Positions 44,505 to 53,367 of a stretch of DNA of 64,000 nt are shown here, in pieces. Origin of the DNA: Roseiarcus sp963820795 (GTDB lineage Bacteria > Pseudomonadota > Alphaproteobacteria > Rhizobiales > Beijerinckiaceae); contig CAWGBJ010000010.1 of assembly GCA_963820795.1 (NCBI GenBank), positions 124,001-188,000 of the forward strand. The letters run 5' to 3'. The position numbers were made by a program, and so were the translations under genes. Numbering within the stretch: the first letter of the stretch is position 1; each line of letters opens with the position of its first letter. The notes below the pieces were generated by a model. That model was not told the origin of the DNA, did no database searches, and was given only the letters and a program-made list of their open reading frames with translations.

Positions 44505-45764
44505 TTACTTTTGCGCTTCGACGGCGTCCGCCATGGCGTTGGCGGCTTCTTCCGGGGTCATCTTGGGATTGTTGACGAAGGACGTGATGGTGTCCAGCAT
44601 CGCGCCGCGGTACTTCTGCAAGACAGTCATGTTGTGCGCCATCGAGCGCACCAGCGTGCCGTCCTTGATCGACGCCTGCAGGGCCTCCTGCGACTTCTGC
44701 TGGCAAGGATTGAACCCGTCGAGATTGACATCGAGGCGAGCCGGAATCGAGCCCTTGGCCTCGTTGAACACGGTCTGGAACTTCTTCGACATGATGAGTT
44801 GCGCGAGCAGCTTCTGCCCCGCAACGTAGTCAGGATCGGACTGCTTGAAGAAGACGACCGAATCCGAGTTGAGGATGAAGCCAGGCTTGCCCCAGTCGGT
44901 CGGCGCCTGCGCGCATTCGTAGTCGGCGCCCTCCTTGAGCCCGGCGGCAGTGAAAATGCCGATCTGCCAGTCGCCCATGATCATGAACATCGCCTGGCCT
45001 TTGGCGATCATGCTCGTGGCGGTGTTGTAGTCTCGCCCGGCGATCGCCGGGTCCATGTATTTCGACACCATCAGGCGCATCTGCTCGAACGCCTTGACCA
45101 TTGCAGGCGATCGCATCGCCTTGGTGTCGCCTTCGACGAAGGCCTTGCGGAACAGATTGATGTCCATGCCGTAGACGACGACCTCGAACGTCGTCGCATC
45201 CGTCCAGTCCTGGCTGAAATGGGCGATGCAGATGAGATGCGCGGCGATCGCCTTGTCACAGTCGGCGTTGAATTCGGCCCAGTTCTTGGGCATCGACGTG
45301 ACGCCCGCCTCTTTCATCGCCTTGGTCGAGGCCCAAAGCCAATTGATGCGATGAATGTTCATCGGCGCGGCGACCCAGTGGCCGGTCGGCTTCATCACCG
45401 GAAGCAGTTCGGGCGCGACGACCTTGTCCCAATCCTCGGATTTGGCGAGCTCGTCGAGATTGGCGGTCTTGCCCGTCTCGTTCCATTCGGCGATCTCCGG
45501 GCCTTTCAGCTGGACCGCAGGCGGCGCGTTGCCGGCGACGACGTCGGCGCGCAGCTTCGCCAGCGTGTTGGCGGTATGGCCAGCGATCGACGTTTGTTCC
45601 CATTTGCCGCCGGCGGCGGTGAACATGTCGCCGAGCTTGGCGATCGCCGCTGCGTCGGAACCTTCGGACCACTGACTGAGCAGGTTCGTCTTGGGCTCGG
45701 CCAGCGCGGCGCTGGCAAAAGCGCAGGTTGCCAGCCCGACCAGGGCCGCGGTGCGTAACGCCAT
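44505..45764 (-). CDS. extracellular sugar-binding protein (CUT1 family, glucose/mannose-type)
   Basis: A 419-residue exported protein with signal peptide MALRTAALVGLATCAFASAALA and mature start near EPKTNLLSQW. Features such as VQLKGPEIAEWNETGKTANL, HRINWLWASTKAMKEAG and MIMGDWQIGIF resemble glucose/mannose binding proteins of the GtsA kind. GGGAGGAG precedes the ATG by 3-5 bases. First gene of the large operon, 48 bases after the predicted transcript start. Confidence 0.88.
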   Translation of the reverse strand: MALRTAALVGLATCAFASAALAEPKTNLLSQWSEGSDAAAIAKLGDMFTAAGGKWEQTSIAGHTANTLAKLRADVVAGNAPPAVQLKGPEIAEWNETGKTANLDELAKSEDWDKVVAPELLPVMKPTGHWVAAPMNIHRINWLWASTKAMKEAGVTSMPKNWAEFNADCDKAIAAHLICIAHFSQDWTDATTFEVVVYGMDINLFRKAFVEGDTKAMRSPAMVKAFEQMRLMVSKYMDPAIAGRDYNTATSMIAKGQAMFMIMGDWQIGIFTAAGLKEGADYECAQAPTDWGKPGFILNSDSVVFFKQSDPDYVAGQKLLAQLIMSKKFQTVFNEAKGSIPARLDVNLDGFNPCQQKSQEALQASIKDGTLVRSMAHNMTVLQKYRGAMLDTITSFVNNPKMTPEEAANAMADAVEAQK

Positions 45765-45819
45765 AATCTCCTCCCTATGTTTTCACCCTGCCGGCTGCAA
45801 AAGCCCAAGGCCTCTATTT

Positions 45820-45848
45820 TTTCTATTTTGAAATAATTATGCTGTCAA
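45820..45848 (-). promoter_or_regulatory. promoter of the CUT1 transporter/catabolic operon
   Basis: On the minus strand: TTGACA (45848-45843), a 17-base AT-rich spacer, TAGAAA (45825-45820, four of six matches). Leader to the binding-protein ATG is about 50 bases. The spacer is largely occupied by a palindrome listed separately. Confidence 0.6.
45824..45835. promoter_or_regulatory. candidate ROK-repressor operator inside the promoter spacer
   Basis: TATTT-TG-AAATA, a 5-bp inverted repeat with 2-base centre, between the -35 and -10 of the minus-strand promoter. AT-rich half sites of this kind are used by ROK regulators such as NagC and Mlc. It also lies about 30 bases upstream of the ROK gene start, so it could control both directions. 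Confidence 0.5.
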
Positions 45849-45865
45849 TGCGAAGGGGCGCTTTT

Positions 45866-47065
45866 ATGCGGACGAACGAGGGCCAGCTCAGGACGCTTCT
45901 CACTGAGAACGTTTCGGCGGCGCCGGAGTCGCGCCTCGTGCGGCTTTTCAGCGAGCGCGGCGCGTCATCGGCGGCTGGGATTGCGCGCGTGACCGGTCTC
46001 GCCCGCTCAACAATCTCGATGGCGTTGGCGGAATTAAGGCGGTCCGGCCTCGTCGTCGAGCTTTCGTCGGCGGAATCCGTGCGCGGCGTCGGCCGCCCCG
46101 CGGCGACCTATGCGCTCAATCCCGAGGCTGGCACATGCGTCGGCCTGCACTTGGGGCTGGACGAGCTCCGGCTGCTGGCAGCCGACGTTTCGCATTCCGT
46201 CATATGTGAAACAAGGCTCCCGCTCGGTCGCGACTATACTCCCGCCCAGGCGGCGGAAGCCGCGCGCGCCTCCTTGCGCGAAGTCTACGCGGCGAAGGGC
46301 CTGCCGCTGAGCGCGTTGCTCGGCGTCGGCATCTCGGTCTCGGGGCCCGTCAGGCCGGACGGGCGGGTTCAGCGGGCGAGCGTCGTGCCGGTCTGGGCGG
46401 GCGTCGACATCCGCGAAGTGTTCGAGCCGGCGTTCGAGCGGCCGATCTTCGCCGACAACGAAAGCAACTGCGCCGCAATCGCCGAGATGACCTGGGGCGC
46501 GGCGGTCGGGTGCGACGATTTCGTCTTGTTCAAGGTCGATCTCGGCGTCGGCGGCGCGATCGTCGTCGGTGGCCGGGTGCTGCGGGGCGTCGCCGGCGGG
46601 GCGGGCGAATTCGGCCACATGACGATCGATCCCGACGGCGAGCTTTGCCGTTGCGGCAATCGCGGGTGTCTCGAGCTTTCCGCGAGTTTCATCAAGGCGC
46701 TCGAACGCGCGTCGCGGCGGCGCCGCCGGCCGATCGACATCGACGGGCTCGTCGCATTGGCGAAGTCCGGCGATGTCGGCGCGACGCGGCTGATCGCCGA
46801 AACCGCCACGCATGCCGGCCGGGGCCTGGCGATGATCGGCGCGGCGCTCAATCCCCCTGTGTTCGTCATTGCCGGGCGAGGGGCGCTCGCCGGCGATCTG
46901 CTGCTGACCCCGCTCATCGCCGCCTACGAGAAGCACACGCTCATCCGCAGCGACGAGGCGCCGGAGGCCATGCGGCCGAAATTCGTCGTCGGCCGCTTTA
47001 CCGAAAACGATTCCCTGATGGGCGCGGTCGGCCTCGTCCTTCGACATCACGGGCGGTTGCGCTGA
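45866..47065 (+). CDS. ROK-family transcriptional regulator
   Basis: A 399-residue regulator: winged HTH (SSAAGIARVTGLARSTISMA), then a ROK sugar-kinase-like domain with VDLGVGGAIVVGG and the zinc motif GHMTIDPDGELCRCGNRGCLE. ATG 45866 has AAGGGG 8 bases upstream; an in-frame ATG nine codons earlier (45839) lacks a ribosome site. Divergent from the CUT1 operon, which it presumably represses in the absence of the transported sugar. Confidence 0.9.
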   Translation: MRTNEGQLRTLLTENVSAAPESRLVRLFSERGASSAAGIARVTGLARSTISMALAELRRSGLVVELSSAESVRGVGRPAATYALNPEAGTCVGLHLGLDELRLLAADVSHSVICETRLPLGRDYTPAQAAEAARASLREVYAAKGLPLSALLGVGISVSGPVRPDGRVQRASVVPVWAGVDIREVFEPAFERPIFADNESNCAAIAEMTWGAAVGCDDFVLFKVDLGVGGAIVVGGRVLRGVAGGAGEFGHMTIDPDGELCRCGNRGCLELSASFIKALERASRRRRRPIDIDGLVALAKSGDVGATRLIAETATHAGRGLAMIGAALNPPVFVIAGRGALAGDLLLTPLIAAYEKHTLIRSDEAPEAMRPKFVVGRFTENDSLMGAVGLVLRHHGRLR

Positions 47066-47169
47066 CGCCTCGGTCGCCATCATTTGACACCTCAAGGGGC
47101 CTCGTCGAGATTGACCGGAGGATAGGCTAGAGGCGCCATCTGAGGTCAGGCACAGGGAGATTAAAGATC

Positions 47170-48027
47170 ATGACGCGAACTGACAAAGTCTCCGTGACGC
47201 GGCGCGACGCGCTGAGGGTGGGATTGGCCGGCGGGGCTGGCGCATTCGGTGTCCTCAAGGGAACGCGCTTCGCTCTCGCGGAGGACACGCTGGCCGAGAT
47301 CAAGAAGCGCGGCGAGCTGACCACGGCGACGGAAATGCAGTTTCCGCCTTTCGACATCTCCGACAACGGCGTCTACAAAGGCGTCGACCGCGACCTGATC
47401 GACGCCGTCGGCAAGGAGATGGGCGTCAAGGTCTCCTATCTCGACCTTCCGTGGACGAGCGTGCTCCCCGGGCTCGAGGCCAAGAAGTTCGATCTCTGCA
47501 TCGCGCCGGTCACCATCACCAGGGAGCGGATGAAGCGCTACGCCTTCACCGTGCCGATCGCCGACGCGACCGCGGCGCTGATGAAACGGGCGAACGACGC
47601 CAGCATCATGAAACCCGAGGACATCGCCGGCAAGACCGTCGGCGGCCAGAAGGGCACCTCGCAGGTCGAGCAGCTCAAGGCCTTCGCCGCCAAGCTGCCG
47701 AAGCCGGTCGAGGTGAAGGAATATGTCGACAACAACCAGTCCTACGCCGATCTCGCCGCCGGGCGCATCGACGCGTCGGTGAACTCGCTGCCGAACCTCG
47801 CCTATGCGGCGTCGCAGCGCTCGGATGTGTTCGCGGTGGTGAAGCCGCCGTTCGGACAGCCGACCTATTTCTCCTGGGTGGCGCGGCTCGACGACAAGTC
47901 GCTCATCGACGCGATCAACGCGGCGATCCTCAAGGTCGAGGCGGACGGTCAAATGGCCGAGATCCAGAAGAAATGGTTCGGCCAGACCATGGACCTGCCG
48001 AAGACCGTGCCCGAGCCGGCGATCTGA
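47170..48027 (+). CDS. amino acid ABC transporter substrate-binding protein (family 3)
   Basis: A 285-residue periplasmic protein of the PAAT type. The N-terminus SVTRRDALRVGLAGGAGAFG is a likely Tat signal. The mature part begins AEDTLAEIKKRGELTTATEM, with PPFDISDNGVYKGVDRDLID and APVTITRERMKRYAFTVPI typical of polar amino-acid binding proteins. The ligand is unknown. First of four genes of a complete transporter. Confidence 0.9.
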   Translation: MTRTDKVSVTRRDALRVGLAGGAGAFGVLKGTRFALAEDTLAEIKKRGELTTATEMQFPPFDISDNGVYKGVDRDLIDAVGKEMGVKVSYLDLPWTSVLPGLEAKKFDLCIAPVTITRERMKRYAFTVPIADATAALMKRANDASIMKPEDIAGKTVGGQKGTSQVEQLKAFAAKLPKPVEVKEYVDNNQSYADLAAGRIDASVNSLPNLAYAASQRSDVFAVVKPPFGQPTYFSWVARLDDKSLIDAINAAILKVEADGQMAEIQKKWFGQTMDLPKTVPEPAI

Positions 48028-48032
48028 GGCGC

Positions 48033-48107
48033 CGCTTCTCCCGTTGCGGGAAGGTGGCCGGCCGAAGCCGATCCTCACCCTTGGGCCCGCGAGGGAGAGG
48101 GGAGTCG
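48033..48107. repeat. intergenic repeat-like segment in the transporter leader
   Basis: CTTCTCCCG-TTG-CGGGAAG, a GGCCGGCC palindrome and a purine-rich tail (GAGGGAGAGGGGAG) resemble the short non-coding repeats scattered in proteobacterial genomes. It separates the binding-protein gene from the permease genes and may lower downstream expression. Assigned by appearance only. Confidence 0.35.
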
Positions 48108-48115
48108 GAAGTCGT

Positions 48116-48772
48116 ATGCACCCGCAGGTCATTCTCAACTCGTTCGGCTACCTGACGCAGGCTGCGGCGGTGACGATCGCCGTATCGTTCGCTGGCATCG
48201 TCATCGGCTTTGCGATTGGCGCGCTTGTCTGCGCGGCCCGCCTCTCGCCCCGCCGCTGGATCCAGCGGCTCGGCGCGGCTTATGTCAGCGTCTTTCGCGG
48301 CGTGCCGCTGCTCGTGCAATTGCTGTTCATTTACTATTTCCTCGCCGAGTTCGGCCTCGATGTGCCGGCGATCGTCGCTGCGGTCGGCGGGCTGGCGCTC
48401 TCCTCCGCCGCCTATCAGGCGGAAATCCTGCGCGGCGCCCTGAACGCCGTGCCGCGCGGCCAGGGCGAGGCCGCCGTCGCCCTCGGCTTCGCCGGCCTGG
48501 ACGTCTGGCGGCGCGTGCTGCTGCCGCAGGCGCTGCGCATCTCGATCCCGCCGCTCATCAACGAGTTCATCCTCCTCCTGAAGGCCTCCTCGCTCGTTTC
48601 GGTCGTCGGCATCGCCGAACTGACGCGCGTCAGCATGAACATCGCCTCGATGACCTATCGGCCGCTCGAAGCCTATGTCGGCGGCGGATTGTTCTACCTT
48701 GCGATCAACCTCGCGCTCGCCGGCTTCGGCGCGCTCGCCGAGCGGCGGCTCGCGCCGGACCGCGCGCGATGA
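48116..48772 (+). CDS. amino acid ABC transporter permease (HisQ/GlnP type)
   Basis: A 218-residue permease with the family's loop AAYQAEILRGALNAVPRGQGEAAVALGF and PPLINEFILLLKASSLVSV. Start ATG 48116 (GGAAG upstream) avoids the repeat-like leader that longer frames would include. The stop overlaps the next permease start by four bases. Confidence 0.9.
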   Translation: MHPQVILNSFGYLTQAAAVTIAVSFAGIVIGFAIGALVCAARLSPRRWIQRLGAAYVSVFRGVPLLVQLLFIYYFLAEFGLDVPAIVAAVGGLALSSAAYQAEILRGALNAVPRGQGEAAVALGFAGLDVWRRVLLPQALRISIPPLINEFILLLKASSLVSVVGIAELTRVSMNIASMTYRPLEAYVGGGLFYLAINLALAGFGALAERRLAPDRAR

Positions 48773-49440
48773 ACCCCGACGTCCTCTGGCGCTACCTGCC
48801 CTCGCTGGTCAGCGGTTTCGGCGTGACGATCTTCTGCTGGAGCGCCGGCGGCGCGCTCGGCCTCATGCTCGGCTTCGCCATCGCGCTTGCCCGCCGGGCG
48901 CCCGTGCCGCCGCTGCAATGGGCGTTCCGCGCCTTCATCGAAGTGTTTCGCGGCACGCCGTTTCTCATGCAGCTCTTCCTCCTCTACGACGCCGGCCCGG
49001 CGATCGGGCTCCGGCTCAGCGCGACGGCGGCCGGGATTCTCGGCCTCGGCCTCTACGCCTCGGCCTATTTCGCCGAGATCTTCCGCGCCGGTTTCGCCTC
49101 TGTGCCCGTCGGCCAGATCGAGGCTGCGACGAGCGTCGGCATGCGGCCGTTCGACACGCTCATCCGCGTGTCGCTGCCGGCGGCGCTGATCGCCGCCGTG
49201 CCGGCGATTGTCAACATGCTGATTGTGCTGTCGAAGGAGACGGTCGTTCTGTCGATCATCACCGTGCCCGAGCTCATGTACCAGATGCAGACGATGGCGG
49301 CCGAGACGTTCACCGCCTTCGACGCGATCTTCGCCATGGCGGTCTTCTACTGGCTCCTGGTCGAAGCGGTCTCGCGCCTCGGCGCCCGGGTCGAGGCGCG
49401 CGTCACCGCCTATCTCGCGCGCGAGGAGCAAGGCGCGTGA
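48769..49440 (+). CDS. amino acid ABC transporter permease (HisM/GlnP type)
   Basis: A 223-residue second permease: AYFAEIFRAGFASVPVGQIEAATSVGM and VPAIVNMLIVLSKETVVLSI. Overlaps the preceding gene (ATGA) and the following ATPase gene (GTGA), giving a coupled permease-permease-ATPase block. Confidence 0.9.
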   Translation: MNPDVLWRYLPSLVSGFGVTIFCWSAGGALGLMLGFAIALARRAPVPPLQWAFRAFIEVFRGTPFLMQLFLLYDAGPAIGLRLSATAAGILGLGLYASAYFAEIFRAGFASVPVGQIEAATSVGMRPFDTLIRVSLPAALIAAVPAIVNMLIVLSKETVVLSIITVPELMYQMQTMAAETFTAFDAIFAMAVFYWLLVEAVSRLGARVEARVTAYLAREEQGA

Positions 49441-50219
49441 GCCCGCCGGTGATCGAGGTCAGTGGGGTCGCAAAGAGCTTCGGCGAACACAAGGTGCTGC
49501 GCGGCGTCGACCTCATGGTCTCGCGCTCCGAGGTCGTCTGCCTGATCGGGCCGAGCGGCTCGGGAAAGAGCACGCTACTGCGCTGCGTCAACTTTCTCGA
49601 GCCGTACGATTCCGGCGACATCCGCATCGAAGGGCGACTTATCGGCTACGAGGACATGCACGACGGGACGCGCGTTCGCATGGGCGGGCGCAAATTGCGC
49701 GAGATGCGGCGCGAGATCGGCATGGTGTTCCAGCACTTCAATCTCTGGCCGCACATGACCGCCATCGGCAACGTCGCCGAGCCGTTGCGGCGGGTGCGCG
49801 GCCTCAAGGGAAGCGAGGCGGCCGAGCGGGCGATGGCGATGCTGACCCGGGTCGGCCTCGCCGCCAAGGCCAGCGCCTATCCGTCGCATCTCTCGGGCGG
49901 CCAGCAGCAGCGCGTGGCGATCGCCCGGGCGCTCGCCATGCAGCCGCGGCTGATGCTGTTCGACGAGCCGACCTCGGCGCTCGACCCCGAGCTGGTCGGC
50001 GAAGTCCTCGAGGTGATGAAAAGCCTCGCCGCCGAGGGCATGACCATGCTGATCGTGACGCACGAAATGGGCTTCGCCGCCCATGTCGCCGACCGCATCG
50101 CCTTCATCGACGACGGTCGTATCATCGACGAAGGCCAGCCGCGCCAGGTGTTCCACGACAGCAAGGAGCCGCGCGTGCGGCAGTTTTTGCAGACGTACCA
50201 CGACAGGAACAGCTTCTGA
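49437..50219 (+). CDS. amino acid ABC transporter ATPase (GlnQ/HisP type)
   Basis: A 260-residue ATPase: Walker A GPSGSGKST (38-46), Q-loop VFQHFNLWPHMTA, signature LSGGQQQRVAIARAL, Walker B LMLFDEPTSALDPE. An insertion around GYEDMHDGTRVRMGGRKL before the Q-loop is longer than in GlnQ but occurs in HisP relatives. GTG 49437 start is set by the GTGA overlap. Confidence 0.92.
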   Translation: MSPPVIEVSGVAKSFGEHKVLRGVDLMVSRSEVVCLIGPSGSGKSTLLRCVNFLEPYDSGDIRIEGRLIGYEDMHDGTRVRMGGRKLREMRREIGMVFQHFNLWPHMTAIGNVAEPLRRVRGLKGSEAAERAMAMLTRVGLAAKASAYPSHLSGGQQQRVAIARALAMQPRLMLFDEPTSALDPELVGEVLEVMKSLAAEGMTMLIVTHEMGFAAHVADRIAFIDDGRIIDEGQPRQVFHDSKEPRVRQFLQTYHDRNSF

Positions 50220-50354
50220 GGTCGGGGCGTCCCCGCCTCGGGCGGAGTTTTCTTTGCTTAGGCCCGGCCTCGTCGATCTCGAAGGGGCGCGTCGCGCGAC
50301 TCTCCTCGGCAGCTCAGCCTCGGCCTGCCAAGCCTCCAATGAATCGGCTTCGAG

Positions 50355-52122
50355 CTATTCCGGCAACCCTGCCTTCAACAGGCCTTCGCGCAGGTGCTCG
50401 GCGTCCGCCGGTTGACGATAGTGAAGCGTCTCCAGAAAGGTCTGCGCCCTGAACGTCGGCTCCCGCTCGAGCACCTCGCGCGCATGGGCGGCGGCGGCGG
50501 TTCGGTTCCCGAGTTGCGCCGACGACGCCGCCAGAAAGGCGTGGTGCGTATAGTCCGGCGCAGTCAGCTTGCTGAACGAGGCGATCGCATCGGCATAGGC
50601 TCGGGCCGTGTATTGCGCGCGACCGAGATGACTCCAGAAGCGCTCAGGATGGTAGGGATTGAGCCGCATCGCCCGGCGCACCCATTCGATTCCCTCTTCC
50701 GGACGGCCGAGCCACGTGAGCAACTCCCCCTGCTGCACCACGATGAGATCGCTGTTCGGATTGAGGGAAAGAGCGCGCTCCTGGTGATAGACGGCCTTGT
50801 CGTGCTCGTTGAAGATCAAGTTGAGCGCAGCGAGGATTCTATGGACGTCGGCGTCGTTGTCGTCGAGCGCCAAGGCCCTCTGCAGTTCGTTGACGATCAC
50901 CCGCTCTGCGGCGGCCTTGTCCCCGCACCAGTTGTATCCGTACGCCTGGCCCATCACGCACGCTTTCCACGCGTGCGCATGCGCGTAGTTCGGATCGAGC
51001 TCAATGGCGCGGTCCAGATGCCGAAGCGCCTCGGCGTTATCGTCTCGGTTCGAGCGATGGTGCAGGACCTTGCCGGTCAGCACATGCTCGTAGGCCGCCA
51101 TGTTTTCCGTGTGCTTTCGTTGAACGTGATCCTGTCTGGCTGCCTCGACGCGGCCGAACAGCGTCGCGGCGACCGAGGAGGTCACTTCGTCCTGGATGGC
51201 GAATATGTCTTCCAATTTGCGATCGTAGCGTTCGGCCCAGAGATGCGTTTCAGTTCCGCCATCGATCAGCTGGACGGTCACCCTGACGCGATCGCCCGCC
51301 TTGCGCACGCTTCCCTCGACAATGTAATCGACGCCGAATTCTCGGGCGATTTGCTGCGCCTTGATCGCCTTTCCCTTGTGGACGAAAACAGCGTTGCGAG
51401 AGATGACGAGCAACTGCCGGAATCGCGACAGTTCGGTGATGATGTCTTCGGTCAGTCCGTCGGCGAAAAACTCCTGTTCCGGGTCGCCGCTCATGTTGGC
51501 GAACGGCAGGACGGCGATCGACGGTCGCTTGGCGATCGCGTGAAGCGGCGCCGCGCCGGTCGTGCCGGCCTCGCCTTTGTCCGCCGACTGGCGTCGACGG
51601 AGGACCGTGTAAGCGCGAATTGGCCGGTTGATGTTCTTGACCTGCTGCTCGCCGAGATCGGCGAACTCGACATCCAGCCGCTCGCCGACCTGGTCTCGCA
51701 CCGCGCCCGAGATGCAGATTCCGCCTGGCTCGGCCATCGAACTCGAGACGGGCCGCCACGTTGACGCCGTCGCCGAAGATGTCGCCGTCCTCGACAATAA
51801 CGTCGCCCAGATTGATGCCGATACGGTAAAGCAGGCTACGCGAGGCCGGCATGTCCCGATTTCGCCGCGCCATCCGCTCCTGAAAGTCGACCGCGCATCG
51901 CAGCGCCTCGGTGACGCTCTGGAATTCCACCAACATGCCGTCGCCGGTCGTCTTGATGATACGGCCCTTGCACTTGGCAATCGCCGGATCGATCACCTCC
52001 AGTCGCACGGTCTTCAGTCGAGCGAGAGTTCCCTCCTCGTCGACTTCCATCAGCCGGCTGTATCCGACGACGTCCGCCGCAAGAATTGCAGCGAGACGGC
52101 GCTCCACACTCTGGGCTTCCAT
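50355..52122 (-). CDS. class III adenylate/guanylate cyclase with TolB-like and TPR domains, one frame break
   Basis: After correction 588 residues. Residues 1 to about 170 are a class III cyclase domain (LAAILAADVVGYSRLMEVDE; IIKTTGDGMLVEF; GDIFGDGVNVAARLE). The frame then shifts by one at 51741 (CTCGAG-T-TCGATGG); the continuation MAEPGGICISGAVRDQVGER completes the cyclase fold. A TolB-like segment follows (IAVLPFANMSGDPEQEFFAD GLTEDI split by family usage) and then TPR repeats to the C-terminus. Hyphomicrobiales carry many such proteins; whether they make cAMP is often doubtful. No neighbour gives a clue to its signal. Confidence 0.82.
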
Positions 52123-52334
52123 CGCGCAAACGACCTACTCAGAGACTCTGAAGTTTGGGACTGAATTGGCCAACAAGGACGGTCGCAACCCAATGCAAAG
52201 CCAGTGGCGTCCAAATCTTCTAGTCTTCGAATCTAAAGGAGATAGTACCACATTGCCCACAGGCCTTGATAGCCGCAACGAGGTTGTTGTTCGGTCAAGA
52301 AGCCGAACTTCTAAATGACTTATCAGACGAGGGT

Positions 52335-53285
52335 TCAAATCACCGCCGTCGGCAGCGGTCGCCCGGCGAAATGGGCGGCAAGATTGTCGCGCACGAGCTG
52401 GCCCATGGCCTTGCGCGCTTCAATCGTGCCGCTCGCGTGATGCGGCTGGACGATGACGTTGGCAAAGTCGAGCAGGCGCTTGTCGATGTTCGGTTCGTTC
52501 CAGAAGACGTCGAGCGCCGCCGCGCCGAGGCGCTTATCCGCGAGCGCGGCGATCAGCGCTTCTTCGTCGACCACCGAGCCGCGCGAGATGTTGACGAAGA
52601 GCCCCTCCGGTCCGAGCGCCTCGAAGACTGCGGCGCCGACGAGGCCGCGCGTCGCCGCGCCGCCGGCGGTCGCCGCGACGAGGATGTCGCTTTCCCGCGC
52701 CAGCGCGACCGGATCGGCGTGATAGGCGTGCGGCGCGTCAGCGGCCTTGGCGAGGTCGCAATAGCCGACGCTCATGCCGAAAGCCGCAGCGCGGCGGGCG
52801 ATGGCGCGGCCGATGCGACCCATGCCGAGGATTCCGAGCCGCTTGCCGCTGAGGCTCTTGCCCAGCGGCAGCTGGCCCTTCGTCCAGGCGCCGGAGCGGA
52901 CGAAGGCTTCCCCCTCGACGATGCGCCGCAGGCTCGCCAGCATCAGCGCGAACGCCATGTCGGCGACGTCCTCGGTCAGCACGTCCGGCGTATTGGTCAC
53001 CCGGATCCGGCGCGCCCGCGCCCGCTCGAGGTCGATGGCGTCGAAGCCGACGCCGAAACAGGCGATGATCTCGAGCTTCGGGCAGGCGTCGATGAGCTCG
53101 GCCCCGGCCCCCATCACGCCGTTGGTCGCGATGGCGCGGATCCGTGGGCCCGCCTCGGCGAGGAAGCGCCCGCGGTCTTGCGCGAGCCACATTTTGTGGA
53201 CCGCGTAGTCCCGTTCGAGGACCGGCATCTCCCAGTCGGGATAGGGGCCGACCATCAGCACGTCGGGCTTTGATGACGATTCCAT
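52335..53285 (-). CDS. D-2-hydroxyacid dehydrogenase (glyoxylate/hydroxypyruvate reductase-like)
   Basis: A 316-residue NAD(P)-dependent dehydrogenase. Rossmann motif LGILGMGRIGRAIARR; catalytic Arg in NISRGSVVDE, Glu in DVFWNEPNID and His in VQPHHASGT. The sequence is closest in style to rhizobial hydroxypyruvate/glyoxylate reductases (GhrB/Ghp type). Monocistronic, or with the upstream aldo/keto reductase 82 bases away. Confidence 0.88.
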   Translation of the reverse strand: MESSSKPDVLMVGPYPDWEMPVLERDYAVHKMWLAQDRGRFLAEAGPRIRAIATNGVMGAGAELIDACPKLEIIACFGVGFDAIDLERARARRIRVTNTPDVLTEDVADMAFALMLASLRRIVEGEAFVRSGAWTKGQLPLGKSLSGKRLGILGMGRIGRAIARRAAAFGMSVGYCDLAKAADAPHAYHADPVALARESDILVAATAGGAATRGLVGAAVFEALGPEGLFVNISRGSVVDEEALIAALADKRLGAAALDVFWNEPNIDKRLLDFANVIVQPHHASGTIEARKAMGQLVRDNLAAHFAGRPLPTAVI

Positions 53286-53367
53286 TTAGACACAACCTAC
53301 ACTGAACCGCTTTGTCGGGTATCAAGCATATTGGATCGGCCCCGGCAAAGGGGTTGTCGAGCCCGGG

